This document shows, in pieces, positions 10,348-19,166 of a stretch of DNA of 64,000 bases. Each line of letters starts with the position of its first letter. Within the stretch, counting starts at the first letter, position 1. The stretch is from contig NZ_CP009211.1 in the NCBI RefSeq assembly GCF_000739455.1, positions 1-64,000 of the forward strand, written 5' to 3'. Position numbers and translations under genes: made by a program. The stretch is from Corynebacterium imitans. GTDB lineage: Bacteria; Actinomycetota; Actinomycetes; Mycobacteriales; Mycobacteriaceae. The notes beneath the pieces are model-generated. The model saw nothing but the letters and a program-made list of their open reading frames with translations, was not told where the DNA came from and ran no database searches.

Positions 10348-10620
10348 TCACGGAGTTTCCCCAACCCACCGCCGGTACACCTCCGCAGCCACTAAAGCGA
10401 AGCCGGAATTACCCGCCGTCAAGGGCTCCATCCTGCGCACCGCTGCAGCCAGCGCCTCTGCAGCACGCCCAACAGTGTCAAAGACGGGCACCCCGTGCAC
10501 CCGCGCACCGGGGATGGCAGCACAGGCAACCAGGGCGGAGAAGGAGCGGACTCGCGCCCCGGTGACCTCGCAGTACTCGTCGGCAACAGCTAAAAGCTGT
10601 TCCGCACTCATTCCTCGCAC
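10348..10620 (-). CDS. Small Fic-family-like toxin component
   Basis: This 90-aa protein resembles the short actinobacterial proteins annotated as Fic-family toxin components. Shared signs are the N-terminal AEQLLAVADEY, the segment VHGVPVFDTVGRAAEALAAAV (about 40-60), and a stretch LTAGNSGFALVAAEVYRRW (about 67-85). The last aligns with the Fic/Doc loop HPFxxGNKR and its following helix. The key residues are not canonical: no His, and GNSGF replaces GNKRT. The protein is also shorter than the usual 120-130 aa, so catalysis as an AMP- or phospho-transferase is doubtful. GTG 10620 lies three bases after the antitoxin stop, with GAGG six bases upstream; ATG 10611 is an alternative. It is co-transcribed downstream of the ribbon-helix-helix gene, the expected antitoxin-toxin order. 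Confidence 0.6.
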   Translation of the reverse strand: MRGMSAEQLLAVADEYCEVTGARVRSFSALVACAAIPGARVHGVPVFDTVGRAAEALAAAVRRMEPLTAGNSGFALVAAEVYRRWVGETP

Positions 10621-10623
10621 GGG

Positions 10624-10833
10624 CTACCTCGCCTGCCGGATGCGCGACTCCATGGCTTTGTAGCCGGGGATGGTGGAGCGTGCGAGGTCGGTGACGGCGG
10701 CGTCGTCAAGCAGGCGAGTGGCTGCGGTGACGACGGCGCGGCGGGCGGCCTCCTGCTTGGAGCAGCCCCACGCGGAGGCGAGGAGTACGAGCGCCTTGTC
10801 TTCGTCAGCGGTGAGCCGAAGTGTCATAGCCAT
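10624..10833 (-). CDS. Ribbon-helix-helix (CopG-like) antitoxin
   Basis: This 69-aa protein starts MTLRLTADEDKALVLLASAWGCSKQEAARRAV, a ribbon-helix-helix DNA-binding pattern: a short beta strand (TLRL), helix 1 (DEDKALVLLASAWG) and helix 2 (SKQEAARRAVVTAATRL). Such proteins dimerise, bind operator DNA through the strand and neutralise the partner toxin with the C-terminus. Two methionines lie at the start (10833 and 10827). Two direct repeats ATACCACT lie at and just before the start and are good operator candidates. The gene is followed after three bases by the Fic-like toxin. The pair is oriented against gyrA, whose promoter lies in the shared 84-bp gap. Confidence 0.7.
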   Translation of the reverse strand: MAMTLRLTADEDKALVLLASAWGCSKQEAARRAVVTAATRLLDDAAVTDLARSTIPGYKAMESRIRQAR

Positions 10834-10850
10834 ACCACTTTGATACCACT
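10832..10850. promoter_or_regulatory. Candidate antitoxin operator (direct repeats)
   Basis: ATACCACT occurs at 10832-10839 and 10843-10850, one helical turn apart, over the translation start of the RHH gene. RHH antitoxins typically bind such short repeats for autorepression. Inferred. Confidence 0.45.
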
Positions 10851-10917
10851 GTTCAACGCGGCAAAGCGTGACAGGGCCGGTAAACTGCGTTCTAGGCCAA
10901 GTAAAGAAAGGTGAGCA

Positions 10918-13482
10918 ATGAGTGATGACACTCTAGGTGGCGGCGGTTTCGACGCCATCCAGCCCATTGACATCAATGAGGAGATGCAGACCAGCTACAT
11001 CGATTACGCGATGAGCGTGATCGTGGGCCGCGCGCTGCCCGAGGTGCGCGACGGCATGAAGCCGGTGCACCGCCGCGTCATCTACGCGATGTACGACGCC
11101 GGCTTCCGCCCGGAGCGTTCGTTTGTGAAGAGCGTGAAGGCCGTCGGCGAGACGATGAGTAACTACCACCCGCACGGCGACAGCGCGATCTACGACACCC
11201 TGGTGCGCATGGCGCAGCCGTGGGCGATGCGCTACCCGCTGGTGGACGGGCAGGGCAACTTCGGCTCGCCGGGCAACGACGGCCCGGCCGCTATGCGTTA
11301 CACGGAGTGCAAGCTCACCCCGCTGGCGATGGAGATGGTGCGCGACATCCGCGAGAACGCGGTGGATTTCTCGCCCAACTTCGACTCGAAGACCCGCGAG
11401 CCGGACGTGCTGCCCTCGCGCGTGCCGAACCTGCTCATGAACGGGTCGAACGGTATCGCGGTCGGTATGGCCACGAATATCCCGCCGCACAACTTGAACG
11501 AGTTGGCCGAGGCCATCTACTGGATCCTGGACAACCACGACGCGGACGAGAAGACCACCCTGGATGCGGTGCTCAAGTACGTCAAGGGCCCGGATTTCCC
11601 CACCGCGGGCCTGGTCGTGGGTGATAAGGGCATCAAGGAGGCCTACACCACGGGCCGCGGCTCGATCCGCATGCGCGGCGTGACCGAGATCGAGGAGGTG
11701 GGCAACCGCCAGGTCATCGTGATCACGGAGCTGCCGTACCAGGTCAACCCGGATAACTTCATTCACAACATCGCGGACCAGGTCAACGCGGGCAAGATGG
11801 CGGGCATCGCCGACATCGACGACGAGTCCTCGGACCGTATCGGTATGCGCATCGTGGTCAGGCTCAAGCGCGACGCCGTGCCGCGCGTGGTGCTGAACAA
11901 CCTGTATAAGCACTCGCAGCTGGAGACGAACTTCTCGGCCAACATGCTCTCCATCGTCGATGGTGTGCCGCGCACCCTGCGCCTGGATCAGATGCTGCGT
12001 TACTACGTGCAGCACCAGATCGAGGTCATCGTTCGCCGCACCCAGTACCGCTTGGACGAGGCGGAGAAGCGCGCCCACATCCTGCGCGGCCTGGTCAAGG
12101 CCCTCGACGCGTTGGACGAGGTCATCGCGCTCATTCGTCGCAGCCCGACGGTGGACGATGCGCGCCAGGGGCTCATGAAGCTTCTCGACGTCGACGAGAT
12201 CCAAGCCAACGAGATCCTCGCCATGCAGCTGCGTCGCCTGGCCGCCCTGGAGCGCCAGAAGATCGTGGACGACTTGGCGGAGATCGAGCGCCAGATCGCG
12301 GACTACAAGGACATCCTGGCCAAGCCGGAGCGCCAGCGCGAGATCGTGGCGACCGAGCTCAAGGAGATCGTGGACAAGTTCGGCGACGAGCGCCGCACCC
12401 AGATCGTGGCTGCCACCGGCGACGTGACGGAGGAGGACCTGATCGCGCGCGAGAACGTCGTGGTCACCATCACCTCCACCGGCTACGCCAAGCGCACCAA
12501 GGTGGATGCGTACAAGAGCCAGAAGCGCGGCGGCAAGGGCGTGCGCGGCGCGGAGCTGAAGCAGGACGACGTGGTCAAGCACTTCTTCATCTGCTCCACG
12601 CACGATTGGATCCTCTTCTTCACCAACTTCGGCCGCGTCTACCGCCTCAAGGCCTACGAGCTGCCGGAGGCGGGCCGCACCGCCCGCGGGCAGCACGTGG
12701 CGAACTTGCTGGAGTTCCAGCCGGAGGAGAAGATCGCCCAGATCATCCAGATCCAGTCCTACGAGGACGCGCCCTACCTGGTGCTGGCCACTCGCGACGG
12801 CCGCGTGAAGAAGTCGCGCCTGACCGACTACGAGTCGGCACGCTCCGCAGGGCTGATCGCCATCAACCTCAACGAGGGCGACGCGCTCATTGGCGCCGCG
12901 CTGACCAACGAGGAGGACGACATCCTGCTGGTCTCCGAGCAGGGCCAGGCGATCCGCTTCGCGGCTGATGACGACCAGCTGCGTCCGATGGGCCGCGCGA
13001 CCGCCGGCGTGAAGGGCATGCGCTTCCGCGACGACGACCAGCTCCTGGCCATGACGGTGGTGCAGGACGGCGAGTACCTGCTCGTGGCCACCTCCGGCGG
13101 CTACGGCAAGCGCACCGCCATTGAGGAGTACAACCAGCAGGGCCGCGGCGGCATGGGCGTGATGACGTTCAAGTACACCCCGAAGCGCGGCAAGCTGATC
13201 GGCGCGCTCGCAGTCGACGAGGAGGACCAGATCTTCGCCATCACCTCCGCCGGCGGCGTGATCCGCACCGAGGTCAACCAGATCCGGCCGTCCTCGCGCG
13301 CGACCATGGGTGTGCGCCTGGTGGATCTTGCCGACGATGTCGAGCTCCTGGCTATCGACGTCAACGTCGAGGACTCCGGCGAGGAGGAGGCCACTGCAGT
13401 GGCGAAGGGTGAGAAGACCCTTGAGGAGGCGCAGGAGGCGACGCAGTCGTCGATAAGCGGTGGCCCCGAGGGTGAGGAGTAA
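10918..13482 (+). CDS. gyrA: DNA gyrase subunit A
   Basis: GyrA is the breakage-reunion subunit of gyrase. The 854-aa protein has the catalytic tyrosine in AAMRYTE (Tyr128) and an N-terminal winged-helix domain. Its quinolone-determining region reads HPHGDSAIYD (about 84-93); Ser89 and Asp93 look wild type, so target-based quinolone resistance is not suggested at these two residues. The C-terminal beta-pinwheel starts around 510, and the GyrA-box-like QKRGGKG is at about 536-542. The tail is acidic (EDSGEEEATAVAKGEK to the end). ATG 10918 has AAAGG upstream. The DUF3566 gene follows after three bases, so the two form an operon. Confidence 0.97.
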   Translation: MSDDTLGGGGFDAIQPIDINEEMQTSYIDYAMSVIVGRALPEVRDGMKPVHRRVIYAMYDAGFRPERSFVKSVKAVGETMSNYHPHGDSAIYDTLVRMAQPWAMRYPLVDGQGNFGSPGNDGPAAMRYTECKLTPLAMEMVRDIRENAVDFSPNFDSKTREPDVLPSRVPNLLMNGSNGIAVGMATNIPPHNLNELAEAIYWILDNHDADEKTTLDAVLKYVKGPDFPTAGLVVGDKGIKEAYTTGRGSIRMRGVTEIEEVGNRQVIVITELPYQVNPDNFIHNIADQVNAGKMAGIADIDDESSDRIGMRIVVRLKRDAVPRVVLNNLYKHSQLETNFSANMLSIVDGVPRTLRLDQMLRYYVQHQIEVIVRRTQYRLDEAEKRAHILRGLVKALDALDEVIALIRRSPTVDDARQGLMKLLDVDEIQANEILAMQLRRLAALERQKIVDDLAEIERQIADYKDILAKPERQREIVATELKEIVDKFGDERRTQIVAATGDVTEEDLIARENVVVTITSTGYAKRTKVDAYKSQKRGGKGVRGAELKQDDVVKHFFICSTHDWILFFTNFGRVYRLKAYELPEAGRTARGQHVANLLEFQPEEKIAQIIQIQSYEDAPYLVLATRDGRVKKSRLTDYESARSAGLIAINLNEGDALIGAALTNEEDDILLVSEQGQAIRFAADDDQLRPMGRATAGVKGMRFRDDDQLLAMTVVQDGEYLLVATSGGYGKRTAIEEYNQQGRGGMGVMTFKYTPKRGKLIGALAVDEEDQIFAITSAGGVIRTEVNQIRPSSRATMGVRLVDLADDVELLAIDVNVEDSGEEEATAVAKGEKTLEEAQEATQSSISGGPEGEE

Positions 13483-13485
13483 GCG

Positions 13486-13830
13486 ATGGCCGCACGGAAG
13501 GTAACCATCCGTAACATCGGCGCGAGCTCGATGTTCAAGGTGGCGACGATCCTGGCGCTCATCGGGTTCGTGGCGTGGATGATCGGCGTGACCATCGTCT
13601 ACTTCGGCCTGGAGCAGGCCGGGGTGATCGACTCGGTGAACTCGCTCATCGGCGGCGTCGGCGGCGACCAGGTCATCGATATGAAGGTCTGCCTGTCAGC
13701 CGCCGGCCTGCTGGGCCTGATCGGCGTGGTGTTTACCGCCATCATGGCGCCGCTGACCGTGGTGATTTACAACAGCATCGCTGATCTTGTAGGCGGCGTC
13801 AGCTTCACTATGTCCAACCGCGCAAAGTAG
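13486..13830 (+). CDS. DUF3566 membrane protein
   Basis: This 114-aa protein belongs to the DUF3566 family, which follows gyrA in most Actinobacteria. It has a short basic N-terminus (RKVTIRNIGASSMFK), a first membrane helix (about 23-45, ILALIGFVAWMIGVTIVYFGL) and a loop containing the conserved GVIDSVNSLIGG. A second helix is at about 67-98, followed by NSIADLVGGVSFTM at the C-terminus. It starts three bases after gyrA with GAGG in the overlap region, so it is co-translated. The molecular role of the family is not established; membrane location is predicted. Confidence 0.9.
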   Translation: MAARKVTIRNIGASSMFKVATILALIGFVAWMIGVTIVYFGLEQAGVIDSVNSLIGGVGGDQVIDMKVCLSAAGLLGLIGVVFTAIMAPLTVVIYNSIADLVGGVSFTMSNRAK

Positions 13831-13841
13831 GGCTAAGGGGT

Positions 13842-13854
13842 GCTTATCGACGCC
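13842..13854 (+). repeat. Copy of a 13-bp genome-wide motif (intergenic)
   Basis: GCTTATCGACGCC is an exact reverse-orientation match to GGCGTCGANAAGC, found 15 times in the window. This copy is between the DUF3566 gene and the tRNAs. See findings. Confidence 0.6.
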
Positions 13855-13879
13855 ACGTTGCAGGTGCCGATACGCACCC

Positions 13880-13920
13880 TGACCTGGCGATTTGGTGGTT
13901 ATGGCAATGGTGCGTAATAT
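13880..13920 (+). promoter_or_regulatory. tRNA-Ile/Ala promoter with conserved upstream block
   Basis: -35 TTGGTG (13892-13897), a 17-base spacer and -10 TAATAT (13915-13920) stand 16 bases before tRNA-Ile. The sequence TGACCTGGCGATTTGGTGG from 13880 is shared, with one difference, with the tRNA-Leu promoter near 52.65 kb. Confidence 0.7.
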
Positions 13921-13935
13921 TCTTATCCGTTGCCA

Positions 13936-14009
13936 GGGCCTATAGCTCAGTCGGTTAGAGCGCATCGCTGATAACGATGAGGTCGCAAGTTCGATTCTTG
14001 CTAGGCCCA
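13936..14009 (+). tRNA. tRNA-Ile (GAT)
   Basis: Acceptor GGGCCTA (13936-13942) pairs with TAGGCCC (14002-14008). The D arm TAGCTCAG, an anticodon loop CTGATAA with GAT, and the T loop TTCGATT are all present. Total 74 nt without CCA; the next bases are CGC, so CCA would be added post-transcriptionally. Confidence 0.97.
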
Positions 14010-14041
14010 CGCAGACACTAGTAATATAGCGTCTCGGCAAT

Positions 14042-14114
14042 GGGGCATTAGCTCAGTTGGTAGAGCACCTGCTTTGCAAGCAGGATGTCAGGAGTTCGAT
14101 TCTCCTATGCTCCA
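14042..14114 (+). tRNA. tRNA-Ala (TGC)
   Basis: Acceptor GGGGCAT (14042-14048) pairs with ATGCTCC (14107-14113). The anticodon loop TTTGCAA contains TGC, and the T loop is TTCGATT. 73 nt. It follows tRNA-Ile by 32 bases and shares its promoter and terminator. Confidence 0.97.
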
Positions 14115-14125
14115 CAGTGTGGGAT

Positions 14126-14165
14126 AACCCCCGCGCCGTCACAGACACGGTGCGGGGGTTGTTGC
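14126..14165 (+). terminator. Terminator of the tRNA-Ile/Ala unit
   Basis: AACCCCCGCGCCGT (14126-14139) pairs with ACGGTGCGGGGGTT (14147-14160), with one mismatch, followed by GTTGCG. Confidence 0.75.
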
Positions 14166-14259
14166 GTTGCGTGCTTAGCTAGCGTGGAGAGCTGGTTTTC
14201 TGTGCTGATTTTAAGTTTTTTGCACGCATACCCCCTTTTCTGAGTGACTAATACGAAAA

Positions 14260-14275
14260 TGTGGCACATATCACT
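14260..14275. promoter_or_regulatory. GlxR/CRP-type binding site upstream of surface gene 1
   Basis: TGTGGCACATATCACT fits the corynebacterial GlxR pattern TGTGA-N6-TCACA with two outer mismatches. The same site recurs before the second paralogue (19073). Regulation is inferred. Confidence 0.5.
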
Positions 14276-14353
14276 CAAACATTTTTGGGTTTTTGTCAGG
14301 TTGAAAAGGCCAAGGTCAGCGCCTTTGTCGACTGGCTTAGGTCCGCCTGTGCG

Positions 14354-14541
14354 CGTTGTAATGCGGTTTTTCCGCACACCTTGGGGATGGTGGACTACTT
14401 TCCACGAAACGGTTGTGATTGAATGAAACTCTGTCAGTGTGTAGATCCGTGTTCAGGAGATCTCCAGGCTGCTTCGATTATCTCCGACAAGTTTTAAGGA
14501 TTGGGCCGTTGCAAAACGCAAATCTAAAGAAGCGCATTATG
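14354..14541 (+). repeat. 188-bp perfect repeat, copy 1 (promoter/leader/start)
   Basis: This block is identical base for base to 19167-19354. It includes a candidate promoter (-35 TTGAAT 14419-14424, 17-base spacer, -10 TAGATC 14442-14447), palindromic leader sequence GGAGATCTCC, the ribosome site AAGGA, the TTG start and the first 11 codons of the signal peptide. Confidence 0.9.
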
Positions 14542-17500
14542 TCTGCGCTCATTTCCACCGCTGTCGTCGCGAGCGGTGCAGTTGCTATCACCCCGGCTGC
14601 TCAGGCAGACGAGAAGGTGACGAAGGTGTACTCCCAGCTCGCGGGCGATGAGCTGCAGGACGCCGTGGACTTTAACATCAAGCAGCAGATCTCCAAGCAC
14701 GTTGGTGAGTCTGCGCAGATGGTTTACGCCACCAATTACGGCCCGGGCTGGTGCATTGATATTGCGCAGCCGGCACCCCGTTACGATTCTCAGTACGAGG
14801 TGCGCAAGCTTGACGGTATGTCCGGCCTGGTGGGTTACAACAAGGTTGATGGCGGCACGCTGAAGATTGACCCGGACGTGCAGAAGGCTGCTGTCGCCGG
14901 TACCAAGCGGATGCTGACCGAGTACAACAACGGCAACTACGCAGAGGTCAAGCGCATCAACTACGCGCTGCAGGCCCTGCTGTCCAACCACAAGGAGACC
15001 CTTGACCTGGTCCGTGGCCAGATCCGCCGCGAGGTCGCGGGCTCCGGCATGCCGATGATCACGGCCGCCGAGTTCACCCAGTGGACCGGTTTTGAGATCA
15101 AGGCCAACTTTGGCAACCAGCTCGGCCAGTCCCGTTACTACCTGGCCAAGTCGGACTCTTTTGACAAGGTCACGTCCAACGTGGAGCAGGGTGAGTACGT
15201 CACCATCCTGATGCCGAAGAACTACAACCTCAGCGACAAGATCGGCGATGAGGGCACCACCCAGCGCATCATCACCATCGCGCAGCCGGGCCTGAAGGGT
15301 TTCAACCCGCGTCCGGGCGGCCCGAACGTCTCCGTGGAGACCGTGACGGTGACCAAGCCGGCGGAGGCGGTCACGACGGTGACGAGCACCATCCCGGGTA
15401 AGACCGTGACCAAGACGGTGCAGGCCGAGGGCCCGACCGAGACGGCACACGTGACCGAGCGCCCCGAGCGCACGGTGACCAAGTACGTGCAGCCGGTCCA
15501 CGAGCGCACGGAGACCGTCCGCGCGACCCGCACCGACGTCAAGGACGTCACCCCGACGGTGACCAAGACCGTGGTCAAGCGCGACAGCACCGAGACGGTG
15601 ACCTCGACCGTGACCGAGGCTCCGGAGACCATCGTGGTGGAGGAGCGCGAGCCGGATACCACCACCACGGTGTACAAGGGCGCCGAAGCCACCGTCACCG
15701 AGACGGATGCACCCGACACCGTCACCAGCACCAAGACTGCTGAGCCGAAGACGGTCACGCAGACCTCCACGCTCGCACCGAGCACCGTGGTGAAGACCGT
15801 GACCGCTGCGCCGGAGGCAACGGTGACCACCACGGTGGAGAACATCACGCACGAGACCATCGAGAGCACGCGCGTTGTTGAGCGCTACTTCCGCAAGTAC
15901 GAGTACGCCTTCGACTTCTCCCAGAAGAAGGACGAGCGCCACATCGAGGTGGAGAAGCTCGGCGATTGGAAGATCGACTTCATCGACGACTCCAACGGCC
16001 TGGTCAAGGTCACCAAGTCCAAGGACGGCAAGGGTCTTGATATCAAGCCGATCAAGGAGGGTGAGGGCGACGTCCGCATCGTGATCGTGGATGGCGAGGG
16101 CAACCGCCACGAATACACCATCCACGTGATCAACAAGGCGCAGAAGGAGATCACGGAGAAGGACGTTGTGGTGAACAACCACTTCTTCAACATCACCGTC
16201 GCTGGCGCGTCCCAGGAGATCGAGATCCCGAAGGGCTGGACCTACGAGATCGAGGAGGGTGGCGCGTACATCACCACCGAGGAGAAGGACGGCAAGATCG
16301 TCGTCACTCCGAACGAGGGTGTCATCAGCGCTACCGCGAAGATCACGGTGCACGAGCCGGGCGAGCGTCCGCGCAACGAGAACAACTACATCTTCAACAT
16401 TGCGCCGGACAGCAAGTTTGATAAGCACCGCGTGATTGGTAACTCCAACGCCTACAAGCTGGAGATCGAGGACGCGCAGGGCGAGCCGACCGTCATCCAG
16501 GGCGAGGACATCGTTGCGTCCCTGGAAAAGAATGAGCAGGGCGTGTGGGTCCTGACGCCGAAGTCGGACAAGACCGGCAAGGTCGTTGTCTCCATCAAGG
16601 ATTCGCAAGGCAACACCCACCAGTTCACCCTCGACGTCCGCCAGGGCACCAACGTGCTCGTGGACGTGGTGACCAAGTCTGTGACCGTTGGCAGCGTGAT
16701 CGGGCTCGAAGCCGACGGTGGCTACGAGCTGGACTTCAAGCAGGGCGAGGAGATCGCCGACTGGAAGAAGGACAACGGCAAGTTCATCATCACGCCGACT
16801 GGCGAGGGCGTCATCGTGGCAAACCTCTTCCAGAAGGTTGACGGTGAGCGCGTCCTCGTGGGCACCTACACCATTATCGCTACTCCTGCGGGTGCGAAGG
16901 TGGAGACCCAGGAGGTCAGCCACGAGATCAAGAACCGCCAGACGGTCGACATCACCAAGGGCGAGGACGACCACAAGATTGTTGTCACCGAGGGCAAGGA
17001 TAACGTCACGGTGGCTGAGGTGGAGAAGGACGGCAAGACCGTTACCCGCCTGATGCCGGACAAGGACTTCACCGGCACGATTGTCGTGGAGGAGCAGCGC
17101 GGCGACGATGTGGTCGTTCGCTACACCATCAACGTTGTCGAGAGCGAGGTTGACGAGACAACTCAGCCCGTTAACGAAGACTCCAAGGTGATCGTCAACC
17201 GCAACAACGACCTGCAGCGCCTTGTCGTTGTCGAGGGCGAGAACCTGCTCAAGAACGCCCCGAAGGACGACCAGAAGCAGTTCATTCCGGAGTTCGTCGA
17301 CGGTGCCGAGGGCACAGTCGTCATCGAACTGCAGAACTCCCGTGATCTGCCGATCCAGCGCTGGATCCTGAACCTCACGCCGAAGAAGCCGTCCGAGTTC
17401 ACCTACAAGATCACGGACCGCTCCGAGGTCAAGCTCACGGCTCCGGAGAACGCGTCCTACAAGATCGTTGAGGGCCAGGACCTGATCAAGGTCGAGCGCA

Positions 17501-18918
17501 ACGGCAACGACATCGTTGTCAACCCGAACAAGGGTGCCAAGGGTACTGCTGTTGTCGAGGTCACCAACGGTGCGCAGAAGACCCGTTACGTGCTTGTCAT
17601 CGACCCGATTGGTGGCGGCGCAAACGGCGACGGTACTACTGGCGAGAGCACCTTCAAGGTCTCCGAGCTGGGCAACTTCACCGTGACCGTGCGCAACGAG
17701 AACACCTACGAGGTAGTTAAGGGCAATGAGTACGTCACCGTCGTTGACAAGGACGGCAAGTGGATTCTCACCCCGAAGGAGGACACCTCCGGTAACTTCG
17801 TCACCGTCATTGAGAAGACCAAGACCGGTGTTGTGGTCAACCGCCACATCATTGAGATCACCGAGCAGGGGCGCAAGCTCAACTTCACCGAGGTGCGCAA
17901 GAAGGTCGAGCCGAAGATAGACAGCTGGGAGACCCCGGGTAAGGGCAACACCCTGCACATCGTGCGCGGCTACGACCTGATTGAGAACCCGGAGCCGGAC
18001 GAGCACGGCAGGTTCAACCTCAAGCCGATCCCGGGTTCCACCGGCTCCATCGTTATCGAGGAGCGCGACAACAATGGCAACCCGATCCGCATCATCGAAG
18101 GGGAGATCCCAGAGACCTCCGGTGGTTCGTCCATCGAGCCGCCGAAGATCTCCTACGAGAAGAACAACGGCTCGATCACCATCATCGTTGATGGCAAGGG
18201 CGGCTTCGGCATCGAGGCCTGCCTTGACAAGAACCCGCCGAAGAACGCGAAGGATTGCAAGAACCTCAAGCCGATTGATGAGAAGTACATCAAGGACAAC
18301 GGCAACGGGAGCTACACCATCGAAAACGGTGGCATCCCTGACGGTACCACCGCGCTGGTGATCACCCCGACCGGCAACGGCATTGTGGACAACAACAACC
18401 GTGTGATCGTGGACATCACCATCGACAATCAGGGCTCTGGTGCTGGCAATGTGAACGTTGGTTCGTCTGACCCGAAGTGCATTGCTTCGTTGGTTGGTTT
18501 GGCTTCGCCGTTGCTGCTGCTGATTCCGCTGGGCATTTTGTCCCAGGTGCATATCCCGGGTCTGGAGGGTGTGCGTGGTCAGCTCAATGCTGCGATCAAG
18601 GACGCTAATGACCGTATCCAGCAGGGTCTGGGTATCTACGATCATGATCGTGCTCAGCGTGCTGCAGGTGTGCAGGGTGCGTTCGCGATCGAGAATTCGC
18701 AGATGATTGGTATGGCTGCTGGTGCGCTTGGCGTGATCACTGCTGGCCTGCTGATTGGCGACGCGGTATTGCGTGCTTGCGGCCAGCAGGAGGCAACGTC
18801 CTCCTACCAGCTGGGCAAGGCTACCGATAACGAGACGTTGATGTACGGCTCGTCCGGTAAGCCTGCTGAGTCCGAGGCTGCGAAGCCGGAGGATGAGAAG
18901 GCTGCTGACGAGAAGTAG
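14509..18918 (+). CDS. Giant repeat-rich envelope protein 1 (1469 aa)
   Basis: This is a very large exported protein. TTG 14509 is chosen as start: AAGGA lies eight bases upstream, and all three paralogues share TTG plus LKKR at this point. The signal peptide is residues 1-33 (KKRIMSALISTAVVASG, cleavage after AQA). An N-terminal domain of about 240 aa includes the GPGWCIDI segment conserved in copy 2. A Thr/Val/Glu-rich low-complexity linker (about 275-455, many VTKT/TVTE units) is possibly O-glycosylated. About ten degenerate beta-type modules of roughly 80 aa follow, typified by YEIxxGxxYxxVxxxxxxxIVxTP. The C-terminal module is shared with copy 2: a hydrophobic helix at about 1324-1348 (CIASLVGLASPLLLLIPLG), an amphipathic stretch, a second helix (about 1399-1425) and an acidic Lys/Glu tail. 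No LPXTG is seen, so anchoring is probably by the helices. Role unknown; an adhesin or stalk-like surface protein is inferred. Confidence 0.85.
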   Translation: MQNANLKKRIMSALISTAVVASGAVAITPAAQADEKVTKVYSQLAGDELQDAVDFNIKQQISKHVGESAQMVYATNYGPGWCIDIAQPAPRYDSQYEVRKLDGMSGLVGYNKVDGGTLKIDPDVQKAAVAGTKRMLTEYNNGNYAEVKRINYALQALLSNHKETLDLVRGQIRREVAGSGMPMITAAEFTQWTGFEIKANFGNQLGQSRYYLAKSDSFDKVTSNVEQGEYVTILMPKNYNLSDKIGDEGTTQRIITIAQPGLKGFNPRPGGPNVSVETVTVTKPAEAVTTVTSTIPGKTVTKTVQAEGPTETAHVTERPERTVTKYVQPVHERTETVRATRTDVKDVTPTVTKTVVKRDSTETVTSTVTEAPETIVVEEREPDTTTTVYKGAEATVTETDAPDTVTSTKTAEPKTVTQTSTLAPSTVVKTVTAAPEATVTTTVENITHETIESTRVVERYFRKYEYAFDFSQKKDERHIEVEKLGDWKIDFIDDSNGLVKVTKSKDGKGLDIKPIKEGEGDVRIVIVDGEGNRHEYTIHVINKAQKEITEKDVVVNNHFFNITVAGASQEIEIPKGWTYEIEEGGAYITTEEKDGKIVVTPNEGVISATAKITVHEPGERPRNENNYIFNIAPDSKFDKHRVIGNSNAYKLEIEDAQGEPTVIQGEDIVASLEKNEQGVWVLTPKSDKTGKVVVSIKDSQGNTHQFTLDVRQGTNVLVDVVTKSVTVGSVIGLEADGGYELDFKQGEEIADWKKDNGKFIITPTGEGVIVANLFQKVDGERVLVGTYTIIATPAGAKVETQEVSHEIKNRQTVDITKGEDDHKIVVTEGKDNVTVAEVEKDGKTVTRLMPDKDFTGTIVVEEQRGDDVVVRYTINVVESEVDETTQPVNEDSKVIVNRNNDLQRLVVVEGENLLKNAPKDDQKQFIPEFVDGAEGTVVIELQNSRDLPIQRWILNLTPKKPSEFTYKITDRSEVKLTAPENASYKIVEGQDLIKVERNGNDIVVNPNKGAKGTAVVEVTNGAQKTRYVLVIDPIGGGANGDGTTGESTFKVSELGNFTVTVRNENTYEVVKGNEYVTVVDKDGKWILTPKEDTSGNFVTVIEKTKTGVVVNRHIIEITEQGRKLNFTEVRKKVEPKIDSWETPGKGNTLHIVRGYDLIENPEPDEHGRFNLKPIPGSTGSIVIEERDNNGNPIRIIEGEIPETSGGSSIEPPKISYEKNNGSITIIVDGKGGFGIEACLDKNPPKNAKDCKNLKPIDEKYIKDNGNGSYTIENGGIPDGTTALVITPTGNGIVDNNNRVIVDITIDNQGSGAGNVNVGSSDPKCIASLVGLASPLLLLIPLGILSQVHIPGLEGVRGQLNAAIKDANDRIQQGLGIYDHDRAQRAAGVQGAFAIENSQMIGMAAGALGVITAGLLIGDAVLRACGQQEATSSYQLGKATDNETLMYGSSGKPAESEAAKPEDEKAADEK

Positions 18919-18947
18919 TCTCTAACGCCTTAAGAAAGCCGCTTGTG
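18742..18947 (+). repeat. 206-bp perfect repeat, copy 1 (3' end and terminator)
   Basis: Identical to 23666-23871. It covers the last 58 codons, the stop and the left arm of the terminator. Sequence upstream of it is similar but carries synonymous differences. Confidence 0.9.
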
Positions 18948-18977
18948 AGGGTCGAAAGCCCACACAAGCGGCTTTCC
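18935..18977 (+). terminator. Terminator of surface gene 1
   Basis: AAAGCCGCTTGTG (18935-18947) pairs with CACAAGCGGCTTT (18963-18975). Confidence 0.75.
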
Positions 18978-19072
18978 GCATGCGTGCGTACGATCTGAGG
19001 TTCAACAAATTTCTGTGCTGATTCTAAGTTTTTATGCGCCAAATCCCCTTTTCTAGGTGAAAAACGGAAAAA

Positions 19073-19088
19073 TGTGGCACATATCACG
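19073..19088. promoter_or_regulatory. GlxR/CRP-type binding site upstream of surface gene 2
   Basis: TGTGGCACATATCACG sits in the diverged part of the duplicated upstream region, at nearly the same distance from the start as the site before copy 1. Confidence 0.5.
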
Positions 19089-19166
19089 ATAAGATTTTTG
19101 GGTTTTTGTCAGGTTGTAAAAGGCAAGGTCAACGGGGTGGACCCGAAGCTTGTGAGCGCCTGTGCC

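Noticed and set aside
14419..14508. Upstream extension MNETLSVCRS of the first two surface proteins
   Set aside because: It is not supported by a ribosome site, would bury the signal peptide, and is absent from the third copy. TTG 14509/19322 has the conserved AAGGA.
14524..18645. 1373-codon open frame opposite giant surface gene 1
   Set aside because: Typical antisense shadow: Leu/Val/Asp/His-biased, without ribosome site, and explained by the codon bias of the true gene.
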